From NCBI RefSeq assembly GCF_002797445.1, contig NZ_PGEP01000001.1, positions 1,797,001 through 1,861,000 of the forward strand: a stretch of DNA of 64,000 nt. Direction: 5' to 3'. How positions within the stretch are numbered: the stretch's first letter is position 1; every line of letters begins with the position of its first letter. Position numbers and translations under genes: made by a program. Origin of the DNA: Acidovorax sp. 69. Lineage in GTDB: Bacteria; Pseudomonadota; Gammaproteobacteria; Burkholderiales; Burkholderiaceae_C. Below the pieces are notes generated by a model. It ran no database searches, was not told the DNA's origin, and worked only from the letters and a program-made list of their open reading frames with translations. Positions 38,928 through 48,250 of this stretch are shown here, piece by piece.

Positions 38928-41900
38928 ATGAACCTGTCCCGCTTTTTCATCGACCGCCCCATCTTTGCCGGGGTGCTGTCGGTGCTCATCTTCCTCGGGG
39001 GGCTCATCGCATTGCGCGGTCTGCCTATCTCTGAATACCCTGAAGTCGCGCCGCCCTCCGTGGTGGTGCGCGCACAGTACCCGGGCGCCAACCCCAAGGT
39101 GATCGCCGAGACCGTGGCCACGCCGCTGGAGGAATCCATTAACGGTGTGGAAGGCATGCTCTACATGGGCAGCCAGGCCACCACTGATGGTGTGATGACG
39201 CTGACGGTGACCTTTGCCCTCGGCACCGACCCCGACAAGGCCCAGCAGCTGGTGCAGAACCGCGTCTCGCAGGCCGAGCCTCGTCTGCCTGAGGAAGTGC
39301 GCCGTCTTGGTGTGACGACCGTCAAGAGCGCGCCGGACCTGACCATGGTGGTCCACCTGGTCTCGCCCAACAACCGCTACGACATCGACTACCTGCGCAA
39401 CTACGCCGTGCTCAATGTGAAGGACCGCCTTGCGCGCATCCAGGGCGTGGGCCAGGTGCAGATATTTGGCGGCGGCGACTACTCCATGCGTGTGTGGCTC
39501 GACCCGCAAAAGGTCGCGCAGCGCGGCCTCTCGGCCAGCGACGTGGTGGCCGCCATCCGCGGCCAGAACGTGCAGGCCGCTGCGGGTGTGGTGGGTGCAT
39601 CGCCCGGCCTGCCCGGCGTGGACTTGCAACTGTCCATCAACGCGCAGGGCCGCCTGCAGACCGAAGAAGAGTTCGGCGACATCATCGTCAAGACCGGTGC
39701 GGATGGTGCGGTGACACGCCTGCGCGACATCGCCCGCCTGGAGCTGGGCGCGGCCGACTATTCGCTGCGCTCGCTGCTCAACAACGACCCTGCCGTGGGC
39801 ATGGGCGTGTTCCAGGCGCCGGGCTCCAACGCGCTCGACATCTCGGCCAACGTGCGCAAGACCATGGACGAGATCCAGAAGAACATGCCCGAAGGCGTGG
39901 AATACCGCATTGCGTACGACCCGACGCAGTTCGTGCGTGCGTCGATCCAATCCGTGATCCACACGCTGCTCGAAGCCATCGCCCTCGTGGTGCTGGTGGT
40001 GATTTTGTTCCTGCAGACCTGGCGCGCGTCCATCATCCCGTTGCTGGCGGTGCCGGTGTCGGTGGTGGGTACGTTTGCCGTGCTGCACCTGCTGGGCTTT
40101 TCGATCAATGCGCTGAGCCTGTTCGGTCTGGTGCTGGCCATCGGCATCGTGGTGGACGACGCCATCGTGGTGGTGGAGAACGTGGAGCGCAACATCGAGG
40201 CGGGCCTGACCCCGCGCGAGGCCACTTACCGCGCCATGCGCGAAGTGTCTGGCCCCATCATTGCCATCGCACTGGTGCTGGTCGCCGTGTTCGTGCCGCT
40301 AGCTTTCATCAGCGGGCTCACGGGGCAGTTCTACCGCCAGTTCGCGGTCACCATTGCGATCTCCACGGTGATCTCGGCCATCAATTCGCTGACCCTGTCG
40401 CCTGCGCTGAGCGCCTTGCTGCTCAAGGGCCACAACGAGCCCAAGGACGCGCTCACGCGTGGCATGGACAAGGTGTTCGGTGGCTTGTTTCGCGGCTTCA
40501 ACCGCCTGTTCCATCGCGGCTCCGAGGCCTATAGCGGTGGCGTCAAGCGCGTCATCGGCCGCAAGGCGCTGATGTTCGTGATCTACCTGGCGCTGGTGGG
40601 TGCCACCGTGGGCCTGTTCAAGATCGTGCCCGGCGGCTTCGTGCCCGCGCAGGACAAGCAATACCTGATCGGTTTTGCCCAGCTGCCCGACGGCGCCACA
40701 CTGGACCGCACCGAGAACGTGATCCGCCGCATGGGCGAAATCATGAAGGAGAACCCGAACGTCGAAGACGCGATTGCCTTCCCGGGCCTGTCGATCAACG
40801 GCTTCACCAATAGCTCCAACTCCGGCATCGTGTTCGCCACGCTCAAGCCCTTTGCCGAGCGCACGCGTGCCGACCAGAGCGGTGGCGCCGTGGCGGGGCA
40901 GTTGAACCAGGCGTTTGGCAGCATCCAGGACGCGTTCATCGCCATGTTCCCGCCGCCCCCGGTGGCGGGCCTGGGCACCACGGGCGGCTTCAAGCTGCAG
41001 ATCGAAGACCGCGCATCGCTGGGCTACGAAGCCATGGACAACGCCGTGAAGGCGTTCATGGCCAAGGCCTACCAGACGCCCGAGCTGGCCGGTATTTTCA
41101 GCAGCTGGCAGGTCAACGTGCCGCAGCTGTACGCCAACATCGACCGCACCAAGGCGCGCCAGCTGGGGGTGCCGGTGACGGACATTTTCGACACGCTGCA
41201 GATTTACCTGGGCAGCCTGTACGCCAACGACTTCAACCAGTTCGGCCGCACCTACAGCGTGCGCGTGCAGGCCGATGCGGCCTACCGTGCGCGGGCTGAA
41301 GACGTGGGCCTGCTCAAGGTGCGCTCCACCACGGGTGAGATGGTGCCCCTGTCGGCGCTGATGAAGATGGAGCCCAGCTTTGGCCCCGAGCGTGCCATGC
41401 GCTACAACGGCTACCTGGCCGCTGACATCAATGGCGGCCCCGCACCCGGCTACTCGTCGGGCCAGGCCCAGGCCGCCATCGAACGCATCGCCAAGGAGAC
41501 GCTGCCCCAGGGCATCACCTTCGAGTGGACCGAGCTGACCTACCAGGAAATCCTGGCCGGCAACTCCGCAGTGCTGGTGTTCCCGCTGGCGATCCTGCTG
41601 GTGTTCCTGGTGCTGGCAGCGCAGTACGAAAGCCTCACGCTGCCCATTGCCATCATTTTGATCGTGCCCATGGGCATCCTGGCGGCCATGACCGGGGTGT
41701 GGCTCAGCAAGGGCGACAACAACGTGTTCACGCAGATCGGGCTCATCGTGCTGGTGGGGCTGTCGGCCAAGAACGCGATCCTGATCGTGGAATTTGCGCG
41801 CGAGCTGGAGTTTGCCGGGCGCACGCCGGTGCAGGCCGCCATCGAGGCCAGCCGCTTGCGACTGCGCCCCATCCTGATGACCTCGCTGGCCTTCGTGATG

Positions 41901-42161
41901 GGCGTGTTGCCCCTGGTGCTGTCCACCGGCGCGGGCGCCGAAATGCGCAGCGCCATGGGCGTGGCCGTGTTCGCCGGGATGATTGGTGTGACGGCCTTTG
42001 GCCTGTTCCTCACGCCCGTGTTTTACGTGCTGCTGCGCAAGCTGGCAGGCAACCGCCCGCTGGTGGAGCACGGCGCGCATGTGGCGCCGATCTCGCACAC
42101 CCCTGGCACCGGTGGCACCGCTCACCCCGTGCTGGCCGCGCCGCGCAAGGAGCACGAGTGA
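38928..42161 (+). CDS. RND efflux pump, inner-membrane transporter (AcrB/MexF family)
   Basis: A 1077-residue proton-driven exporter from the ATG at 38928, 28 bp after the adaptor gene. It begins MNLSRFFIDRPIFAGVLSVL. The helix-4 motif GIVVDDAIVVVENVERN carries the Asp pair of the proton relay, and GLSAKNAILIVEFAREL in helix 10 carries the partner Lys. Porter domains lie in between. The HAE1 subfamily fits hydrophobic and amphiphilic drug efflux; substrates cannot be set from sequence. Its last residues (VLAAPRKEHE) follow a tail of extra Gly/Thr/His residues. Confidence 0.96.
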   Translation: MNLSRFFIDRPIFAGVLSVLIFLGGLIALRGLPISEYPEVAPPSVVVRAQYPGANPKVIAETVATPLEESINGVEGMLYMGSQATTDGVMTLTVTFALGTDPDKAQQLVQNRVSQAEPRLPEEVRRLGVTTVKSAPDLTMVVHLVSPNNRYDIDYLRNYAVLNVKDRLARIQGVGQVQIFGGGDYSMRVWLDPQKVAQRGLSASDVVAAIRGQNVQAAAGVVGASPGLPGVDLQLSINAQGRLQTEEEFGDIIVKTGADGAVTRLRDIARLELGAADYSLRSLLNNDPAVGMGVFQAPGSNALDISANVRKTMDEIQKNMPEGVEYRIAYDPTQFVRASIQSVIHTLLEAIALVVLVVILFLQTWRASIIPLLAVPVSVVGTFAVLHLLGFSINALSLFGLVLAIGIVVDDAIVVVENVERNIEAGLTPREATYRAMREVSGPIIAIALVLVAVFVPLAFISGLTGQFYRQFAVTIAISTVISAINSLTLSPALSALLLKGHNEPKDALTRGMDKVFGGLFRGFNRLFHRGSEAYSGGVKRVIGRKALMFVIYLALVGATVGLFKIVPGGFVPAQDKQYLIGFAQLPDGATLDRTENVIRRMGEIMKENPNVEDAIAFPGLSINGFTNSSNSGIVFATLKPFAERTRADQSGGAVAGQLNQAFGSIQDAFIAMFPPPPVAGLGTTGGFKLQIEDRASLGYEAMDNAVKAFMAKAYQTPELAGIFSSWQVNVPQLYANIDRTKARQLGVPVTDIFDTLQIYLGSLYANDFNQFGRTYSVRVQADAAYRARAEDVGLLKVRSTTGEMVPLSALMKMEPSFGPERAMRYNGYLAADINGGPAPGYSSGQAQAAIERIAKETLPQGITFEWTELTYQEILAGNSAVLVFPLAILLVFLVLAAQYESLTLPIAIILIVPMGILAAMTGVWLSKGDNNVFTQIGLIVLVGLSAKNAILIVEFARELEFAGRTPVQAAIEASRLRLRPILMTSLAFVMGVLPLVLSTGAGAEMRSAMGVAVFAGMIGVTAFGLFLTPVFYVLLRKLAGNRPLVEHGAHVAPISHTPGTGGTAHPVLAAPRKEHE

Positions 42162-42270
42162 TGCCCCTGACCACGGTGACAACAACGACCTTTTTGGCCC
42201 TAGACGCTCGCTCCACGGTGCACCCGCTGCTGAATGCGGCGGGTGCATCGGCCGGGGCAGGAGACCAACC

Positions 42271-43767
42271 ATGACCGATTTGCTCTTGAAGAAAAACTCC
42301 ACCGACGGCGTCCTTGCAGCGCGCAGGCGCAGCCTGCTCGCGCCCCTGGCCGCCGCCCTGGTACTGGCCGGTTGCATGACCCAGCCCGTGGCCCCCGCGC
42401 CGCATGCGGGCGTGCCCGTGCCCACCAGTTTCACGGCAGGTGGCGACGCGCTGCCCGCCGCCCCCTGGACGGTGGCCGCCCCCGCCGAGGCGCAGCCGCG
42501 CGGCGAGTGGTGGCTGGGCTTTCAAGACCCGGTGCTGGCCGACCTGGTGCAGCGTGCGGGCACGGCCAACACCAGCATCCAGCAGGCGGCAGCACGGCTG
42601 GCCGAGGCGCGCTCGCTGCTGCGCTCTGCCGATGCCGCGCGCTCGGTGCAAGTGGGCGCCTCGGCGGGCGTAACGCGCCAGGCAGGTGCTGCCACCACGG
42701 GCAGCGCAGCACCCGCCACGTTGGGCACGGCGGGGCTCAATGCCTCGTACGAGCTGGACCTGTTTGGCCGCCTCTCGCAAACCAGCGACGCCGCGCGCCT
42801 GGACGCCGACACGCGTGAGGCCCTGCTGCAAAGCACGCGCCTCATGGTGCAGGCCGACGTGGCGCAAACGTATCTCCAGCTGCGCGCCGTGCAGGCTGAG
42901 CAGGGGCTGGTGCAAGAGAGCTTGGCTGCCTACGAAGGCACGCTGCGCCTCACGCAGCGTCGCCTGCAGGCGGGCGACGTGGCCGAACTGGACGTGGCCC
43001 GCGTGCAGACCGAAGTGGCGGCCACCGAATCCGAAGCCCTGGCCTTGCAGCGCCAGCAAGCCCTGCTGACCAACGCGCTGGCCGTTCTGGCGGGCGAGGT
43101 GGCCAGCGGCTTTGTGCTGCCGCCTGCGACGGGCGATGCCGCGCTGCCCGTGATCCCCCCCGGCGTGCCTGGCACCGTGCTGGCGCGCCGCCCGGATGTG
43201 TCGGCTGCCCAGACGGCCGTGCTGGCCGCCCAGGCCCGCGTGGGCGTGGCGCAGAAGGCTTGGTTCCCTGCCGTCACGCTCACCGGCAATGCGGGGCATG
43301 CTTCGCCGGAGCTGGGTGATTTGTTCAAGTGGTCTGCGCGTGCCTGGGGCCTGAGTGCGCTGCTATCGCTGCCGATCTTTGACGGCGGCCAGCGCGACGC
43401 GCAGATCGAGGGCGCCAAGGCGCGCCTGGAAGCTGCGCTGGCGGACCACCGTGGGCAGGTGCTCAATGCGTTTCGTGACGTGGAGGACCAACTGACCTCG
43501 CTGCGCCTGTTGTCCGGCCAGGCCGAGGCGCAGGGGCGCGCGGTGACGGCGGCGCGGCGGGCTACGCAGTTGTCGGATGTGCGGTACCGCAATGGCTTGG
43601 TGAGCCAGCTGGAGCTGCTGGACGCGCGCCGCAGTGAGCTGCGCAATCGGCGGCAGGAGTTGCAGGTGCGGACGGCGCAGTATGTGGCGACGGTGGGGTT
43701 GATTCGGGCGCTGGGAGGTGGCTGGGGGGATCAGCCTGCGGTGAAGTTGGCACAGGTGTCGCCGTAG
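42271..43767 (+). CDS. Outer-membrane efflux lipoprotein (OprM/NodT family)
   Basis: A 498-residue outer-membrane channel of the tripartite pump, from the ATG at 42271 with a CAGGAGA site. The lipoprotein signal ends LAAALVLAGCMTQPV. Then come the two repeats of the NodT-type domain: ARLAEARSLLRSADAARSVQVGASAG, LNASYELDLFGRLSQTSDAARLD, and ARRPDVSAAQTAVLAAQARVGVAQKAWFP. The gene is 109 bp after the pump gene and in the same operon. Past its stop lies the inverted-repeat island. Confidence 0.95.
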   Translation: MTDLLLKKNSTDGVLAARRRSLLAPLAAALVLAGCMTQPVAPAPHAGVPVPTSFTAGGDALPAAPWTVAAPAEAQPRGEWWLGFQDPVLADLVQRAGTANTSIQQAAARLAEARSLLRSADAARSVQVGASAGVTRQAGAATTGSAAPATLGTAGLNASYELDLFGRLSQTSDAARLDADTREALLQSTRLMVQADVAQTYLQLRAVQAEQGLVQESLAAYEGTLRLTQRRLQAGDVAELDVARVQTEVAATESEALALQRQQALLTNALAVLAGEVASGFVLPPATGDAALPVIPPGVPGTVLARRPDVSAAQTAVLAAQARVGVAQKAWFPAVTLTGNAGHASPELGDLFKWSARAWGLSALLSLPIFDGGQRDAQIEGAKARLEAALADHRGQVLNAFRDVEDQLTSLRLLSGQAEAQGRAVTAARRATQLSDVRYRNGLVSQLELLDARRSELRNRRQELQVRTAQYVATVGLIRALGGGWGDQPAVKLAQVSP

Positions 43768-43790
43768 CTTTTGATTGCTATTTTTGAGTG

Positions 43791-43844
43791 TTTTTGGCTG
43801 CTAGCGCTTATCTGGAAAGTGCTAGTAGCTATTGTTTTTATAGC
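43791..43844 (+). repeat. Repeat A left arm (dispersed TAGCTGCCAGCGCTT family)
   Basis: TTTTTGGCTGCTAGCGCTT, 6-base spacer, AAGTGCTAGTAGCTATTG and TTTTTATAG. It forms its own hairpin, and its reverse complement is closely matched at 44751-44803 (TTTTGGC, GCTAG, GCTT, AGCTATTGTTTTT and TAG shared in the same order). Confidence 0.8.
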
Positions 43845-43860
43845 TTAGAAGCTTTTCCCA

Positions 43861-43886
43861 CCCGTTCGGGCTGAGCCCGTCGAAGC
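43861..43886 (-). repeat. Repeat B, inverted copy
   Basis: Reverse complement of a 26-bp unit GCTTCGAC-RGCTC-AGCCCGAACGGG, with one or two mismatches to the copies at 44624 and 44666. Similar CAGCCCGAACGG sequences are widespread in bacterial genomes. Confidence 0.8.
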
Positions 43887-43911
43887 TTGGGCGTGCTGGT
43901 CGGGTCAGCGT

Positions 43912-44006
43912 GCTTGGGTTGAGTGCGGAGGCCGGGTTGTCGCCCCGGCGGGCGAGTCACTTTCTTTTGCTTCGCCAAAAGAAAGTCACCAAAGAAAAGG
44001 CGACCC
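43912..44006 (+). repeat. Repeat C left arm (95 bp)
   Basis: 95 bp, inverted at 44508-44602. The inner 47 bases (43960-44006) are identical to the other arm and include the small hairpin CTTTCTTTTG - CTTCGC - CAAAAGAAAG; the outer 48 bases match imperfectly. Confidence 0.85.
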
Positions 44007-44044
44007 CCAGTCTGCGACCCCCACGCGGTGCGTGGGGGGGCAAA

Positions 44045-44185
44045 CCTGCGTCGGGGCGGTTGCGGGGTGCGCCGTGGAACTCGCTTTGCTGCTGCGCAGC
44101 GCCGCTCGGACAACCACGGCGAGCTAGATAACAAGGCATGGGCGCTAGGGCGCCCATGCTCACCCCGCAACCGCCCCGACGCAGG
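44045..44185. repeat. Stem-loop D with internal hairpins
   Basis: Perfect 25-bp arms at 44045-44069 and 44161-44185 (CCTGCGTCGGGGCGGTTGCG and complement). Inside lie a 7-bp GCCGTGG/CCACGGC pair (44071-44120) and a perfect 10-bp hairpin GCATGGGCGC-TAGG-GCGCCCATGC (44136-44159). Confidence 0.9.
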
Positions 44186-44231
44186 CGCAGCCAGCAGGGG
44201 TGGGGAGCCGAAAAGCCGAACACCTGAACAC

Positions 44232-44329
44232 CCACACGGGCCATTGCTTCGCTCGGCCTAGCGGTCGCGGCGCGAAGCGCCCGCGCGTTCGGGGCCGAGT
44301 GCAGCGCAGCGAAGCAATGGCCCGCGTGG
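44232..44329. repeat. Stem-loop E
   Basis: 22-bp arms (44232-44253 and 44308-44329) with one mismatch, core GGGCCATTGCTTCGCT. A further 7-bp pair CTCGGCC/GGCCGAG (44252-44299) continues the stem inward. Confidence 0.9.
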
Positions 44330-44507
44330 ATGTCCGATCCCGGGGGGTTCCCTTCAGGATGCGCCGAGGAGCGCAGGGGCCAGCGGATCAGGGCTCGCGA
44401 TTGTTTGAGCGCAACGCAGTGGAGCGAGTTCGAGCGAGACCCCGCTGGACGCGAGCACCGCAGGTTGCCCCTCGCGCCCGCAAGGGCGTGTGGGGACGCA
44501 GCGTGTA

Positions 44508-44602
44508 GGGTCGCCTTTTCTTTGGTGACTTTCTTTTGGCGAAGCAAAAGAAAGCCACTGCGCCGCCGGGCGCACACCCCGGCCTCCGCCCAGAAGCCAA
44601 GC
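44508..44602 (-). repeat. Repeat C right arm (95 bp)
   Basis: Inverted copy of 43912-44006. Bases 44508-44554 are the identical 47-bp block. Confidence 0.85.
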
Positions 44603-44623
44603 ATGCGGTCGGGTGAGGGCATG

Positions 44624-44649
44624 GCTTCGACAAGCTCAGCCCGAACGGG
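44624..44649 (+). repeat. Repeat B, direct copy 1
   Basis: GCTTCGACAAGCTCAGCCCG followed by AACGGG. It is inverted relative to 43861-43886 and tandem with copy 2. Confidence 0.85.
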
Positions 44650-44665
44650 TCGGGGCGGGCGCACA

Positions 44666-44691
44666 GCTTCGACAGGCTCAGCCCGAACGGG
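44666..44691 (+). repeat. Repeat B, direct copy 2
   Basis: GCTTCGACAGGCTCAGCCCG followed by AACGGG; it differs from copy 1 by one base (A to G). A third, decayed copy (GTCGACAACCTCAGCACTAA) starts near 44709. Confidence 0.85.
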
Positions 44692-44750
44692 TGGGCGCGC
44701 GCACTGGCGTCGACAACCTCAGCACTAAGGGTTAAGGCAAGAACCAAACA

Positions 44751-44803
44751 CTACAAAAACAATAGCTGCCAGTGCTTACTCCACAAGCACTAGCGGCCAA
44801 AAT
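44751..44803 (-). repeat. Repeat A right arm
   Basis: CTACAAAAACAATAGCTGCC, CAGTGCTT, spacer, AAGCACTAGCGGCCAAAAT. It is an inverted copy of 43791-43844 and a member of the dispersed family; its centre is a hairpin (GCTGCCAGTGCTT with AAGCACTAGCGGC). It ends 18 bp from the aminotransferase stop. Confidence 0.8.
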
Positions 44804-44821
44804 CGTTCAAAAAACTCTCCA

Positions 44822-45994
44822 TCACCCCTTCAACCAGCCCCGCAACCTCTCCACCCCTTCCTCCAGCCTTCCCACATCCCGGCTCGCAAAACACCACCGC
44901 AACCACCCCGCCGCCTCACCCCCAAACGCACTGCCCGGCGCCAACCCCAGCCCCGCCTCTCGCACCAGCCGTTTGGCCAACGGCAGGCACTCGTCATGCC
45001 CGTCGATGTGGAAGAACGCATACATCCCCCCCAACGGCGTGGCCACCGACACCCCCGGCACATCGGCCAGCAATGGCACCAGCGTATCGCGGCAGGTTTT
45101 CAGGTGAGCCACCAGCGCAGGTGTTACCTCGTCCGTGCGTTGCAGCGCCAACGTGGCCCCGCGCTGCACAAACACCGGCGCGCACGAGGTGTTGAACTCG
45201 ATCAATTTGCCCACTGTCGGCGTCATCGACGGCGGCAGCACCAGCCACCCCAGGCGCCAGCCGGTCATTAAAAAGCTCTTGGAAAAACTGTGCGTCACCA
45301 CCAGGCGGTCGTCGGGTTCGGCCACGTCCAGAAAACTGGGTGCCGCGCCGTTGGCCGTGTCGCCCGCGTAGTACAGGCGTTCGTACACCTCATCGGCCAG
45401 CACCCATGTGCCGGTGCGGCGGCAGTGCGCGAGGATGGTGGCTTGCTCTTCGCGCGTCAGCGTCCAGCCAGTGGGGTTGTTGGGCGCGTTCACGACCAAG
45501 AGGCGTGTGGTGGGTGTGATGGCGGCCAGCAGCGCGTCCATGTCCAGCCGCCACGCGCCGTGCGCGTTGGCCACCAGCGGCACGGTGCGCACCTGTGCAC
45601 CCAGAATGCGTGGCTGCGCGACCAGGTTGGGCCACACGGGGGTGACCACCACCACCTCGTCGCCCGCGTCCACCAGTGCCTGCACGGCCACCATCAGCCC
45701 GTTGACGCCACCCGACGTGACCGCAATGCGGTCAAACCACGCATCGGTGTGCTGCTGCGGGTGCAGGCCGTGCATGTAGCCCGCAATGGCGTGGCGAAGC
45801 TCAGGCAGGCCCAGGTTGTGGGCGTAGAAGGTTTCGCCTTTTTGCAGCGACGCAATGGCCGCCTCGCGGATGAAATCGGGCGTGACCTCATCGCTCTCGC
45901 CAAACCAGAACTTCAGCACATCGCTGCGCCCCATGCCCTCGTTGGCGACTTCGCGGATGCGCGACTCTTCCAGGCTTTGGACTACTTCTCGCAT
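44822..45994 (-). CDS. PLP-dependent aminotransferase (class I/II)
   Basis: A 390-residue fold-type I aminotransferase from the ATG at 45992-45994 with an AAGGAG site. Motifs: VTSGGVNGLMVAVQALVDAGDEVVVVTP (cofactor-binding loop), NAPNNPTGW (substrate and cofactor Asn), LADEVYE (Asp to the pyridine nitrogen), and SFSKSFLMTGWRLGW with the Schiff-base Lys. The substrate is unknown. It diverges from the aldehyde dehydrogenase across 88 bp, so the two may act in one amino-acid catabolic route. Confidence 0.93.
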   Translation of the reverse strand: MREVVQSLEESRIREVANEGMGRSDVLKFWFGESDEVTPDFIREAAIASLQKGETFYAHNLGLPELRHAIAGYMHGLHPQQHTDAWFDRIAVTSGGVNGLMVAVQALVDAGDEVVVVTPVWPNLVAQPRILGAQVRTVPLVANAHGAWRLDMDALLAAITPTTRLLVVNAPNNPTGWTLTREEQATILAHCRRTGTWVLADEVYERLYYAGDTANGAAPSFLDVAEPDDRLVVTHSFSKSFLMTGWRLGWLVLPPSMTPTVGKLIEFNTSCAPVFVQRGATLALQRTDEVTPALVAHLKTCRDTLVPLLADVPGVSVATPLGGMYAFFHIDGHDECLPLAKRLVREAGLGLAPGSAFGGEAAGWLRWCFASRDVGRLEEGVERLRGWLKG

Positions 45995-46082
45995 GCAATC
46001 TCCTTGAAAAACACAGTCATCATCGCAGGCGTATAGTCGTTTTTTCGATTTTTTCACCACATAGGCTGACCAGCCCGCGCAC

Positions 46083-47519
46083 ATGACCTATCCCAACACC
46101 CAACTCTTCATCGCAGGCCAGTGGCAAGACGCCGCCGACGGCAAATCCATCGCCGTGTTCAACCCCTCCACCGGCAAAGAAATCGGCCGCGTGGCCCACG
46201 CCAGCAAGCCCGATCTGGACCTGGCCCTGGCTGCCGCCCAAAAGGGCTTTGAAGCGTGGCGCGACATGCCGGCCGCCGAGCGCGCCAAGACCATGCGCCG
46301 CGCCGCTGCCCTGATGCGCGAACGTGCCGAGGCCATCGCTGCCATCATGGTGCAAGAGCAGGGCAAGCCCCTGGCCGAGGCCAAGGTCGAAACCATGGCG
46401 TCGGCCGACATCATTGAATGGTTCGCTGACGAATCGCTGCGCGTATACGGTCGCATCGTGCCTTCGCGCAACCTCAAGGCCACGCAGATGGTGCTGAAGG
46501 ACCCCGTGGGCCCCGTGGCGGCCTTCACGCCGTGGAACTTCCCCATCAACCAGGTGGTACGCAAGCTGGCGGCAGCACTCGCCGCAGGCTGCTCCATCCT
46601 GGTCAAGGCGCCTGAGGAAACCCCCGCCAGCCCCGCCGAGCTGATCCGCGCGTTTGCCGATGCAGGCGTGCCCGCCGGCACCGTGGGCCTGGTGTATGGC
46701 GACCCTGCCGAAATTTCGAACTACCTGATTCCCCACCCCGTGATCCGCAAGGTCACGTTCACCGGCTCCACCCCCGTGGGCAAGCAGTTGGCTGCGCTGG
46801 CGGGCAAGCACATGAAGCGCGTGACCATGGAGCTGGGTGGCCACGCCCCGGTCATCGTGGCGGAAGACGCCGACCTGGAGCTGGCCATCAAGATCGGCAG
46901 CGGCGCCAAGTTCCGCAACGCCGGTCAGGTCTGCATCTCGCCCACGCGCTACCTGGTGCATGAAAGCATCCGCGCTGAATTTGTGGCGGGTTTTGCCAAG
47001 TACGCCCAGGGCCTGAAGGTGGGCGATGGCCTGACCGCTGGCACGCAAATGGGCCCGCTGGCCAACCCGCGCCGTATCACTGCCATGACCGACCTGCTGG
47101 CCGACGCCGTGCAGCAGGGCGCACAGCTGATGGCCGGTGGTGAGCGCATTGGCACAGAAGGCAACTACTTCCAGCCCACCGTGCTGGACAACGTGCCGCT
47201 GTCAGCCCGCATCGTCAACGAAGAACCTTTCGGACCGGTGGCGGCCATTCGGGGTTTCGAGAAGATCGAGGACGCGATTGCCGAAGCCAACCGCCTGCCG
47301 TTTGGTCTGGCCGGTTACGCCTTCACCACGTCACTGAAAAACGCACACCTGCTGGCGCAGCGCCTCGAAGTGGGCATGTTGTGGATCAACCAGGCGGCTG
47401 CGCCTGCGGCCGAGCTGCCCTTTGGTGGCCTCAAGGATTCGGGCTATGGATCCGAGGGCGGGCCAGAGGCGATTGAGGCGCACATGAACACGCGCCTGGT
47501 GTCGATCATGAATGTGTGA
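46083..47519 (+). CDS. NAD(P)-dependent succinate-semialdehyde dehydrogenase family protein
   Basis: A 478-residue aldehyde dehydrogenase. Catalytic residues are in place: the Glu in [15 protein letters not shown] and the nucleophilic Cys in [13 protein letters not shown]; the cofactor region has [32 protein letters not shown], and the substrate region has [13 protein letters not shown]. It is closest in pattern to the GabD-like group, which oxidises succinate semialdehyde, but the true substrate is uncertain. The start is ATG at 46083. It diverges from the aminotransferase, consistent with a transaminase-dehydrogenase pair. Confidence 0.92.
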   Translation: MTYPNTQLFIAGQWQDAADGKSIAVFNPSTGKEIGRVAHASKPDLDLALAAAQKGFEAWRDMPAAERAKTMRRAAALMRERAEAIAAIMVQEQGKPLAEAKVETMASADIIEWFADESLRVYGRIVPSRNLKATQMVLKDPVGPVAAFTPWNFPINQVVRKLAAALAAGCSILVKAPEETPASPAELIRAFADAGVPAGTVGLVYGDPAEISNYLIPHPVIRKVTFTGSTPVGKQLAALAGKHMKRVTMELGGHAPVIVAEDADLELAIKIGSGAKFRNAGQVCISPTRYLVHESIRAEFVAGFAKYAQGLKVGDGLTAGTQMGPLANPRRITAMTDLLADAVQQGAQLMAGGERIGTEGNYFQPTVLDNVPLSARIVNEEPFGPVAAIRGFEKIEDAIAEANRLPFGLAGYAFTTSLKNAHLLAQRLEVGMLWINQAAAPAAELPFGGLKDSGYGSEGGPEAIEAHMNTRLVSIMNV

Positions 47520-47529
47520 GTGACGGGGT

Positions 47530-47559
47530 GAGCGTCCCTCCTGCGGTCGGAGGGCGCTC
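47530..47559 (+). terminator. Possible hairpin terminator after the dehydrogenase
   Basis: GAGCG-T-CCCTCC, loop TGCGGTC, GGAGGG-CGCTC, with one bulged T. It lies 10 bases after the stop codon. There is no T-run, so it may be rho-assisted or only a stabilising structure. Confidence 0.4.
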
Positions 47560-47702
47560 GCACCCAGTGTCCCTGGCGTCACGGGCAGCGGCTGGCCGCA
47601 GAGTGATGGGCTCCGCAACAGCAGCCGCTTCCATTGCGATGAAGTGGCTGCGCCAGCTCGGCCTGCCTCTTGCCGCCCTTCTTTTAAACAGCAAATTCCC
47701 CC

Positions 47703-48146
47703 ATGAAGTGCTTCGCGCGTTCCTGCATCCTCTTTGTCTCCTTGATTGCGCCATTGACCTACGCCGCTGCGCCAGACCCCGCGCTCCTTGGGTGCTGGCG
47801 GGCGGTAAAGATCGTTCTGTATGGGGCGGACGGGTCAACGGCAGAGGACAACTCCGGGCGCTGCGTCCTGCAGTTCAAGGACGATCAATTCGATTCGACC
47901 TGCACAACGACCGGCGGGACGGCGACAACCTCGTACCAGTACCAGATTGTTCGCCCCCACTTTTACGTGGCAAAAATGACGAGCAGCACGTTTCGCACGG
48001 ACCTGATCGGATCCACGCGCGAGTACGAATACCGGATGGAAGGGGATGGACTCGTCACATCGACCGCTTCACAAGCCAAGCTGCCCGCACCCGCTGCTGC
48101 GGCGCCAAGAGTAGAAACAAAAGCCACGAAGACGCCGTGCCCGTAA
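47703..48146 (+). CDS. Secreted protein of unknown function
   Basis: A 147-residue protein with a signal peptide (KCFARSCILFVSLIAPLTYAAA). The mature part has four Cys (LLGCWRAV, GRCVLQF, DSTCTTTG, KTPCP at the end) and a beta-rich middle (FKDDQFDSTCTTTGGTATTSYQYQIVRPHFYVAKM), which resembles a small lipocalin-like or calycin-like barrel. I do not recognise a family. It begins 183 bp after the dehydrogenase gene and precedes another secreted unknown protein. Confidence 0.6.
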   Translation: MKCFARSCILFVSLIAPLTYAAAPDPALLGCWRAVKIVLYGADGSTAEDNSGRCVLQFKDDQFDSTCTTTGGTATTSYQYQIVRPHFYVAKMTSSTFRTDLIGSTREYEYRMEGDGLVTSTASQAKLPAPAAAAPRVETKATKTPCP

Positions 48147-48250
48147 GGTGGAGCGTGCTGTGGAGCCATGGCGTTCCGATAGAGGCGCTCTTGCAGCTCC
48201 CTGCAGCCTTGTGTTGGCGCTGGCATTCGTTTTTTAGGGAGGTATTTCGC

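Larger units (their letters stand above)
43768..44821. other. 1-kb non-coding island of concentric inverted repeats
   Basis: Fills the gap between two convergent genes (efflux lipoprotein and aminotransferase). From the outside in it has arm pairs A (43791-43844 / 44751-44803), B (43861-43886 / 44624-44649 and 44666-44691), and C (43912-44006 / 44508-44602), and in the middle two further stem-loops D and E. Open frames here are short and lack any family resemblance, so I call none of them genes. The region also carries a perfect 47-bp block inside arm C. Confidence 0.85.

Noticed and set aside
43923..44728. Several 60-235 codon frames in the repeat island
   Set aside because: They overlap on both strands, consist of repeat translations, and have no ribosome-binding sites or family resemblance.
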